DNA from: Patescibacteria group bacterium
GTDB lineage: Bacteria; Patescibacteriota; Minisyncoccia; UBA6257; 2-01-FULL-56-20
Direction of reading: 5' to 3'
Assembly: GCA_025054755.1 (NCBI GenBank)
Contig: JANWZH010000013.1
Location: forward strand, 1-10,417
Length of the DNA stretch: 10,417 nt
Shown: in pieces, positions 1 to 5,630 of the stretch
Layout: each line of letters opens with the position of its first letter
How positions within the stretch are numbered: position 1 is the stretch's first letter
Notes under the pieces: generated by a model
What the model was told of the DNA's origin: nothing
The model's database searches: none
The model's input: the letters and a program-made list of their open reading frames with translations, nothing else
Made by a program: the position numbers and the translations under genes

Positions 1-952
1 ATAAATTATATACTTTATTATAAATTTTTTTAATCTTATTTAATAAAAATTTTTTACTTTTATTTTCATAAGTAGAAACAACAGAAATTAATCCTCCTGA
101 ATTTGATAAATAATCTGGAACATAAATTATTCCCTTTTTAAAAATCAATTCTCCAATTACTTCATTTTCTAATTGATTATTCGCTCCTCCGCATATAATT
201 TTACAATTCAAATCTTTAATATTTTTTTCGGTAAATTCATTGCTCAAAGCACAAGGAGAATAAACATCGACTTTTTCTTTGTGGATATTTTTATGATCAA
301 CTATTTTAACTGTTGGAAATGTCTTTTTTATTTTTTTAATCAAATTATCATTTTTATCCGATACAATAACATTGCCTTTATGCTCTAAAATTAATTTTAA
401 TAAATTAAAACCTACTTTGCCTACTCCTTTTATTGCAAAAGTTTTATCAATAAAAAGATCATTTTTGAAAACAAAATTTAAAGAAGACTTAATAGCATAA
501 AAAATTCCAACAGCAGTCCAATAGGAAGGATCATTTTTACTATAATCATCTATTATATGTTTAGAATATTTTTTTAATATTTTTATATCTTCCTCAAAAA
601 TTCCCACATCCGCTCCTGTTTTAAATAATCCATTTAAAGAATTTACAAAAAAAGCATATTTCTTTAAAAAATCTATAGATTTATAACTTTTTTCTTTTTT
701 AATTATAACAGCTTTTGCGCCTCCATATTTAATATCACTAACAGCACATTTATATGTCATGTTTTTAGATAATTTTAATACATCATTTAAAGCATCTATT
801 TCGCTTTTATATTCACAAAATCTAGTAGCTCCTAAAGATAATTTATTAAAAATAGAGTGAATAGCTATAAATCCTCTTAGACTTAATTTATCATCATTAA
901 AAAACAAAACCATTTTATGATTATCAAAAGATTTTATTTGTTCTATTTTCAT
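1..952 (-). CDS. Leucine/Glu/Phe/Val dehydrogenase family protein, 3' end cut by window edge
   Basis: This gene is open from ATG at 952 to the left edge: 317 codons with no stop, so the C-terminus (probably 30-50 residues) is missing. The family performs NAD(P)-dependent oxidative deamination of L-amino acids to 2-oxo acids, and the reverse reaction, in the cytoplasm. Visible motifs fall at the numbering known for Bacillus leucine dehydrogenase: LGATR (40-44), substrate-binding Lys68 in MTYK, catalytic Lys80 in GGAK, and Asp115 in TGADVG. A Rossmann nucleotide loop GVGKVG (176-181) follows, then CGGANNQL (254-261) and PDYLSNSGG (279-287). Length and motifs favour the Leu/Phe/Val branch over glutamate dehydrogenase; the exact substrate is inference. 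It starts 9 nt after the stop of the ligase gene, without a Shine-Dalgarno sequence, and is probably the last or a late gene of the four-gene operon. Confidence 0.9.
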   Translation of the reverse strand, partial: MKIEQIKSFDNHKMVLFFNDDKLSLRGFIAIHSIFNKLSLGATRFCEYKSEIDALNDVLKLSKNMTYKCAVSDIKYGGAKAVIIKKEKSYKSIDFLKKYAFFVNSLNGLFKTGADVGIFEEDIKILKKYSKHIIDDYSKNDPSYWTAVGIFYAIKSSLNFVFKNDLFIDKTFAIKGVGKVGFNLLKLILEHKGNVIVSDKNDNLIKKIKKTFPTVKIVDHKNIHKEKVDVYSPCALSNEFTEKNIKDLNCKIICGGANNQLENEVIGELIFKKGIIYVPDYLSNSGGLISVVSTYENKSKKFLLNKIKKIYNKVYNL

Positions 953-961
953 AATTTATTT

Positions 962-2491
962 TTATTTTATTGACCATTTTTGTTTAATTCCTGGTTTGAA
1001 ATATTTTGGATCTTCATAAAAATGCAAAAATATGTCTGGCTCAATTTGTTTTTTATATTTTTCGCTACCACTATGATATAAATGATTATATTCTGTTGAA
1101 TTTTTGATTAAAGATTTAATTACTTCTTTTTTTGTCAATTCCTTAATTTTTAAAGCTGGATTAATTCCTCTTTTTAATTCAATATGAATAATTAATTTTT
1201 GATTATATTTACTATCATAAATAATTTCCATTGAAAATTTCCCTGTTAAATATTTTTGCAAATTTGGATGAATCAAAGCTCTTCTAATATATTCTGGATA
1301 TAAATTAATTCCAACCAAACTAACTGCAAAATCAGAGCGTTCATAAACATAAACAAAAGGAAGTTTTAAAATTGATTTTTCTATATTATATTTTTTAGCC
1401 TTTTCAAAAATATCAATTCCTAATTTTTTCAATTTTTTAATCATATCATCAAAATAAATTATACCTCCTTTATCTGGGAAGGAATATTTAATTAAAGGAA
1501 TTGAGTCTCCATAACCAGTTGCATAAACCAATCCATCCCTTTCTTCAAACCATATAATATATGGATGGTATTGTGCCAAAGTCGGAATTCTATTTGCCTC
1601 TAAAAAAATTTCTTTAAAAACTTTATCTTTTTCAACAGCTATAGAACGAATTAAGTTTGAAAAAGCTGTTTCATTAGCCATAGTCCCCAACTCAACAGAG
1701 CCATAAATATTTATATTATCATTTAAAATATTTTTAAGCCCTGTTTTTTGGGCCATATATTTTCTAAACTCTTCTGGAAAACTTTCAGCTGCATTTAGAA
1801 TTCTAATTTTATAATCATAAAAATTTATTCCATAATCTTTTGCCTCGTCTATAACATCTTTAATAAAAGGAGGGTATCCACATAAAATTATTTGATCATA
1901 AAACTTGGCTAAACTTTTAAATGTTTTTAAAATTAAATCTTTGTGGACTCCAACTGGTGCAATTGATAATTTATATCCTCTATTTTTAAATTCATTATAA
2001 ATTTTAAATGTATAAAGTCCTCCTATCCATAAACCCATTCCAAAACCTATAATTACTAATGTGTTCAACTTATCTATTTCCCATTGATTTTTTAAAAATA
2101 TTTCAGAAATATATTCATACTGTTCATCTAAATTTTCGCCTCTTGGAAAATAAAAAGGCTCTCCAGTTGATCCAGAGGTAGCCGAAATATTTTTTAATGA
2201 TAAATCTTTATAGGGGAATAAATCTTTATAATCATATTTCCTTAAATAAATATTTTTATTTATATATGGCAAAATCTCAAAATCTTTAAAGTTTAATTTT
2301 TTATTTTTAAACTTTATACCGCTATCTTTTAAAAATTTCTGATAAGCTGGAGTACTCAAAATAGTAAAATTAATTAATTCCTCAACTTTTTTTCTTCCAA
2401 AATCGAGCCAATATTCTGATTTTTTTGTTTTTAATTCTTTTAATCTTTGATTAATATTTTGTGGGTATATAAAATGTTTATATTGTTTCAT
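962..2491 (-). CDS. PaaK/CapK-like AMP-forming acyl-adenylate ligase
   Basis: The 509-residue protein belongs to the ANL adenylating superfamily, closest in pattern to phenylacetate-CoA ligase (PaaK) and CapK-like proteins. These activate a carboxylic acid as acyl-AMP and pass it to CoA or another acceptor. Visible motifs in order: P-loop SATSGSTGEPF (103-113), the adenine-site motif YGSVELG (263-269), GYGDSIPLIKY with the ribose-binding Asp329 (326-336), and the hinge region RSDF (385-388) followed by GIN (394-396). No carrier-protein domain is attached. At 509 residues it is longer than typical PaaK (about 430), with roughly 100 residues after the hinge forming a Lys-rich C-terminal part. 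It lies 17 nt behind the nitroreductase gene and 9 nt before the dehydrogenase gene. The acid substrate cannot be read from sequence; an amino or oxo acid handled by the neighbouring dehydrogenase is a guess. Confidence 0.85.
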   Translation of the reverse strand: MKQYKHFIYPQNINQRLKELKTKKSEYWLDFGRKKVEELINFTILSTPAYQKFLKDSGIKFKNKKLNFKDFEILPYINKNIYLRKYDYKDLFPYKDLSLKNISATSGSTGEPFYFPRGENLDEQYEYISEIFLKNQWEIDKLNTLVIIGFGMGLWIGGLYTFKIYNEFKNRGYKLSIAPVGVHKDLILKTFKSLAKFYDQIILCGYPPFIKDVIDEAKDYGINFYDYKIRILNAAESFPEEFRKYMAQKTGLKNILNDNINIYGSVELGTMANETAFSNLIRSIAVEKDKVFKEIFLEANRIPTLAQYHPYIIWFEERDGLVYATGYGDSIPLIKYSFPDKGGIIYFDDMIKKLKKLGIDIFEKAKKYNIEKSILKLPFVYVYERSDFAVSLVGINLYPEYIRRALIHPNLQKYLTGKFSMEIIYDSKYNQKLIIHIELKRGINPALKIKELTKKEVIKSLIKNSTEYNHLYHSGSEKYKKQIEPDIFLHFYEDPKYFKPGIKQKWSIK

Positions 2492-2508
2492 ATTTTTATT
2501 TATATTAA

Positions 2509-3582
2509 CTATTTAAAAATTATTATTGGCTCTTTTTTAGTTGATTTTGCAGATGGCGGATCACTTTTACCAATTCTAAAAATCAAACCAATTATATCTT
2601 CATTATTAACATTAAAAATTTTTTTAATTTCATTATAGCTCTTATTAATTAATTCTTTTTCGTCTTCATTAAAAATGTTTTTATCTCCAAAATTGGCTTG
2701 TTGCCAAAAAAATAATATTCCCGTGATTAAATGTAAAGATAAACCTAACTTTGTTATTTTCAGCCAGATATTTTCTAACAATCTTCCTAAGTTTATAAAA
2801 TCCTTTTGATTATTAGATAAAGTTATAGCAACCAAAGCTCCACAAGCTGAATACATTTTAACAGTATCTTTGTATATGCTTTTAGAGATGCCAATAAACT
2901 TATCTAAAAACTCAAAAAAATTTCTATTTTTTAATAATTTAATAATTGGAATTTGAATACTTGGGAATTCCATTGTTTTAATATAAAGACCCTGCTCACC
3001 AATTTTTGCTTTTCGATCATCAAATAAAATTTCTTTAAACAAAATTTCATGAAGTTTAGAATTTTTAAAATTTAAATAAGTATCATAAGCCAAATTTTGG
3101 GCCAGTTCATTAATTTCTGGTTCCTCTTCTTTTATATAAAATTTAAAATTGCCATATTTAGAAATATCACTAAATAAATAATTTTTATCATTTTGATTTA
3201 TAATTTCTTTTTTAAATTTTTTTCTATTTGTAGTTCTTTTGCTGATATAATCAAATAAATTTTTAGCAAAATAATTAGGCTCTCCTTCTCTTAAAATAAT
3301 TTCAGCAATAATATCATTTTCAAAATTTTCGAATAAATTAAGTTCTGTGCTAAATCCATAATAATTAGCAGTAATTAAAATATTTTCTATTAAAGCTCCA
3401 CAAGCAATTAAAGTCCCTCTATTGTTATAATTTAAAATAGGATGATCTTTGTGTGGTAAATATTTAATTTTTATATTATTTTTTTGGCCATCAACAATAA
3501 ATTGCCATGGCTGTGAATTGCTTCCCGAAGGCGCATTAATACTTTCTTTAATTATTTTATTAATGCTATCCTTCGTAATCAT
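2509..3582 (-). CDS. Acg-type nitroreductase-family flavoprotein (second half of an Rv1355c-like pair)
   Basis: The 357-residue protein has the nitroreductase fold signature. An N-terminal helix leads to the FMN-contacting segment APSGSNSQPWQF (17-28), a later segment near residues 275-300 (GRLLENIWLKITKLGLS) matches the family's 'early helix plus GL' pattern, and the C-terminal FRIGKSDPP motif is typical of the Acg/Rv1355c branch. At 357 residues it is longer than ordinary nitroreductases (about 200) and fits the Acg-like double-length form. Family members bind FMN and act as oxidoreductases, or in some cases only store flavin. The stop codon is TAG, the only non-TAA stop among the complete genes here. 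The gene begins 14 nt after the ThiF-like gene. In Mycobacterium tuberculosis the ThiF-like and nitroreductase parts are fused in one protein, Rv1355c (annotated MoeY), which supports joint action. The substrate is unknown. Confidence 0.82.
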   Translation of the reverse strand: MITKDSINKIIKESINAPSGSNSQPWQFIVDGQKNNIKIKYLPHKDHPILNYNNRGTLIACGALIENILITANYYGFSTELNLFENFENDIIAEIILREGEPNYFAKNLFDYISKRTTNRKKFKKEIINQNDKNYLFSDISKYGNFKFYIKEEEPEINELAQNLAYDTYLNFKNSKLHEILFKEILFDDRKAKIGEQGLYIKTMEFPSIQIPIIKLLKNRNFFEFLDKFIGISKSIYKDTVKMYSACGALVAITLSNNQKDFINLGRLLENIWLKITKLGLSLHLITGILFFWQQANFGDKNIFNEDEKELINKSYNEIKKIFNVNNEDIIGLIFRIGKSDPPSAKSTKKEPIIIFK

Positions 3583-3596
3583 ATTTTTATTTAAAA

Positions 3597-4718
3597 TTAT
3601 ACATCTTTTAATAATTTTTGCAAAATTTCTTGTTTTTGTCTAATTTCTTCTTCTGAGACAATACTTAACAATCCATCTAAATCAACTAAAAATCTTCCTT
3701 CTTTAATCTTATGACCTAAAATAATTTTTTTAGCTAAATAAGATAAAACTGATCCGCAAAAATTTGCTGCATTTCCTAATTGTGGCCAGGAATAAATTGT
3801 TTGACCCACTTGAGTTAAAGAATATAAAGTTCTAAAAGTAGCTAATTCTGCTCCAGCAATCTTAGCAGTTAATTTAATAACATCTTGAGGTTTTAAATTC
3901 TTAAAATCATCTGATGTCATATTCCCAATAATTCCATGCAAAATAGGATAATTTGAATTTAAATCATATCTTTCTATATCTACTAAAATATTATCTCCAT
4001 GATCAGTTGCCATAATAACGGGAATTCTATATTTTTTAGCTAATTCTCTAATTTTAATTTTTAAATACAAGTTGTCCATTTCTTCGATCAAAACATCTAT
4101 TTTCGGTTTCAATAAAAATTTTTCAATATTTTTTTCAGTTATTCCTTCATTGTAAATTTCTAATTTAATATATGGATTCATTTCATAAATATTTTCACCG
4201 CAAAATAATGCCTTATTTTTGCCAATTGAAGAGACTGGGTATCTTAATCTATTTAAATTAGATAAAGATATTTCATCATTATCTGCAATTTTCATTAATT
4301 TTGAACCGCCAATCATCGCTATTGTTAGAGCCGAATGACTGCCAACGCTTAGTCCAGCAATTCCAATTTTAGATTGATAATAAAATTTTTCTTGTTCTTC
4401 TGGAGTTAATAAATAAATATTTCTTGCTGTTTTAGTCTTAATAAAATGTTTTTCTTCTAAAATATGAAGCAGTTTTCCATTCCAAGGAAAATAAACCCAA
4501 TTACCAATTTTTTCTAATTTTTGATTTTTAGAATATTTTTTAATAAAAACTTCAAAATCATTTTTATAATCTTTAATAAATTTATATTTTGGATTGGAAA
4601 TTAAAAAATAATCTTCAAGTTGAAATAAAAAATTATCAATAATTTCCTTTACCTTGTATTGTTTTTTAAAATGTTTTAAATCAAACTTACTAGCTTTGAA
4701 AATAATTGGTTTTGTCAT
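3597..4718 (-). CDS. ThiF/E1-like adenylating protein (first half of an Rv1355c-like pair)
   Basis: From ATG 4718 this is a 373-residue ThiF/MoeB/HesA-family protein, an ATP-dependent enzyme that adenylates a carboxyl group, often a C-terminus. The N-terminal ~100 residues carry a WVYFPW segment and an RN...LTPEEQ segment that I associate with the Rv1355c family. The ATP-binding Rossmann core follows: GLSVGS (122-127), ADNDEISLSNLNR with Asp146/Asp148 and Asn-Leu-Asn-Arg 154-157, then Lys167 in GKNK and the NP turn. No paired CxxC zinc motif is visible, unlike MoeB/ThiF. The frame stays open for 18 more codons to an ATG at 4772, but that leader is only hydrophobic AT-rich sequence and lies upstream of the best promoter, so 4718 is preferred. 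This is the first gene of the four-gene operon. No ThiS/MoaD-like small partner protein or molybdopterin gene is in the window, so a cofactor role is not supported. Confidence 0.83.
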   Translation of the reverse strand: MTKPIIFKASKFDLKHFKKQYKVKEIIDNFLFQLEDYFLISNPKYKFIKDYKNDFEVFIKKYSKNQKLEKIGNWVYFPWNGKLLHILEEKHFIKTKTARNIYLLTPEEQEKFYYQSKIGIAGLSVGSHSALTIAMIGGSKLMKIADNDEISLSNLNRLRYPVSSIGKNKALFCGENIYEMNPYIKLEIYNEGITEKNIEKFLLKPKIDVLIEEMDNLYLKIKIRELAKKYRIPVIMATDHGDNILVDIERYDLNSNYPILHGIIGNMTSDDFKNLKPQDVIKLTAKIAGAELATFRTLYSLTQVGQTIYSWPQLGNAANFCGSVLSYLAKKIILGHKIKEGRFLVDLDGLLSIVSEEEIRQKQEILQKLLKDV

Positions 4719-4728
4719 TATTATCTTA

Positions 4729-4756
4729 ATAATATATAAATATTTTAAAAAATCAA
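4729..4756 (-). promoter_or_regulatory. Candidate promoter of the ThiF-like operon
   Basis: On the minus strand TTGATT (4751-4756) and TATTAT (4729-4734) are separated by 16 nt, 10 nt before ATG 4718. Transcription would begin about 3-5 nt before that ATG, giving a nearly leaderless mRNA and excluding the upstream ATG at 4772. Hexamers like these occur by chance in DNA this AT-rich, so this is only suggestive. Confidence 0.35.
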
Positions 4757-4791
4757 TTAAAAATAAATTCAATAGGTTTTTTTTAAAAAAA

Positions 4792-4800
4792 TGTTATAAT
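4792..4800 (+). promoter_or_regulatory. Extended -10 promoter of the structured small RNA
   Basis: TGTTATAAT is a perfect extended -10 element (TGnTATAAT). It ends 6-7 nt before the G+C-rich element, which is the expected distance to a start near 4806-4808. No good -35 hexamer is present at 17 nt. The T8A7 tract at 4777-4791 could act as an upstream A/T element instead. Confidence 0.6.
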
Positions 4801-4805
4801 ATACT

Positions 4806-4930
4806 AAGCCCCACCTTGATTCTGGGTCAAGCAATTATTAATGGGAGGAGCAACAGTATCTAGCCCGAGGGCTCAGATTGAGCTCCACCCACCTGGCGAA
4901 AGCCAGAATTCATCAAGGTGGGGTTTTATA
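4806..4930 (+). ncRNA. Structured small RNA, family unassigned; 6S-like architecture
   Basis: A G+C-rich block of about 120 nt stands out from its AT-rich surroundings and folds extensively. A closing stem of 12 perfect pairs (4809-4820 with 4912-4923) extends by a G-U and two A-U pairs outward. Inside it, 4821-4841 is mostly unpaired. A terminal arm has 9 pairs and one A-A mismatch (4842-4851 with 4882-4891) and is topped by 4858-4865 with 4870-4878, closing a CGAG loop with one bulged C. On the 3' side, 4893-4897 pairs with 4902-4906 around a GAAA tetraloop. A perfect extended -10 precedes the element and a U-run follows the closing stem, so the plus strand is the likely gene. Closing stem, large bubble with a 3'-side hairpin, and terminal stem-loop is the known layout of 6S RNA, the RNA-polymerase regulator, but this one is short (6S is usually 160-200 nt). 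I see no conserved SRP, tmRNA or RNase P sequence. A leader of the minus-strand operon is the alternative. Confidence 0.6.
4912..4930 (+). terminator. Intrinsic terminator formed by the RNA's closing stem
   Basis: The 3' strand of the closing stem ends in GGGG and is followed at once by TTTTATATTT, the layout of a Rho-independent terminator reading plus. On the minus strand the same stem is followed by CTTAGTATA before any T-run, so it is a poor terminator for rsmI. Confidence 0.5.
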
Positions 4931-4943
4931 TTTAAAATTTATT

Positions 4944-5627
4944 TTAATTATTTAGTCTTTTAAGTATCAAAACAAATTCTCCTTTTATATTTTTTTTATT
5001 AAAATATTGAATTGCTTCCTCAATATTTCCACGCCAAATTTCCTCATATAATTTTGTAAGTTCTCTGCAAATAATTAATTCTAAAGATTGCCCTAGATAA
5101 TTTTTTAATTCTAATAATGTTTTCTGAATTCTATAAGGAGATTCATATAATACAACCGGCCAATAATTAATTGATTTTATATTTTCAAAAAATTTTTTTC
5201 TTGCTTTTTTGTGAGGTGGATAACCTAAAAAAGTAAATTCAGAAATTAATATATCAGAAATAGATAATGCAGCTGCTATAGCTGATGGGCCAGGAATAGG
5301 AATAATTTTAATATTTTTATTTTTATTAATTAAAAAATTAATTAATTTTGAACCAGGGTCGCAAATTAAAGGAGTTCCAGCATCAGAAACTAAAGCCAAA
5401 TTCTTATCTTGATTTAATAAATCAAATATTTTTTCGTATATTTCTAGTTTAGAATGTTCATGATAAGAAATTACTGGCTTATTAATTTCGTATCTAATTA
5501 ATAATTTTTTAGCAACTCTAGTATCCTCAGCTAAAATAAAATCTACTTCTTTTAAGGTTTCTAAAGCTCTTAAGGTTATGTCTTTTAAATTTCCAATAGG
5601 GGTAGCAACAATAAATAATTTGCCCAT
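4944..5627 (-). CDS. rsmI: 16S rRNA (cytidine(1402)-2'-O)-methyltransferase RsmI
   Basis: This enzyme transfers a methyl group from S-adenosylmethionine to the 2'-O of C1402 in the decoding centre of 16S rRNA. The 227-residue protein shows the tetrapyrrole-methylase-like fold in order: VATPIGNL (7-14), EDTR (34-37), SYHEH (54-58), SDAGTPLICDPG (81-92), PIPGPSA (110-116), ESPYRI (162-167), CRELTKLYEEIWRG (187-200) and KGEFVLIL (215-222). It lacks the C-terminal extension of the 286-residue E. coli protein, so it is the short core form. The ATG lies 3 nt downstream of the gyrB stop with no Shine-Dalgarno sequence, which suggests translational coupling to gyrB. No clear terminator follows it on its own strand before the structured RNA locus. 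Confidence 0.96.
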   Translation of the reverse strand: MGKLFIVATPIGNLKDITLRALETLKEVDFILAEDTRVAKKLLIRYEINKPVISYHEHSKLEIYEKIFDLLNQDKNLALVSDAGTPLICDPGSKLINFLINKNKNIKIIPIPGPSAIAAALSISDILISEFTFLGYPPHKKARKKFFENIKSINYWPVVLYESPYRIQKTLLELKNYLGQSLELIICRELTKLYEEIWRGNIEEAIQYFNKKNIKGEFVLILKRLNN

Positions 5628-5630
5628 TAA

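Noticed and set aside
2447..3643. Two short plus-strand frames (2447-2638 and 3449-3643) at the ends of the nitroreductase gene
   Set aside because: Both are antisense to well-supported genes and give hydrophobic AT-rich shadow products.
2509..4718. Molybdopterin biosynthesis (MoeY) as the role of the ThiF-like/nitroreductase pair
   Set aside because: No other molybdenum-cofactor gene or MoaD-like partner is in the window, and the MoeY name rests only on the generic ThiF resemblance.
4654..4863. 69-codon plus-strand reading frame across the operon promoter and the structured RNA
   Set aside because: It lies antisense to the ThiF-like gene for part of its length and then runs through the stems of the structured RNA; the product is low-complexity.
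4806..4930. SRP RNA, tmRNA or a miniature inverted-repeat element as the identity of the structured block
   Set aside because: The conserved SRP helix-8 sequence and tmRNA tRNA-like ends are absent. No target-site duplication flanks the inverted repeat, and the internal helices plus promoter and terminator fit an RNA gene better.
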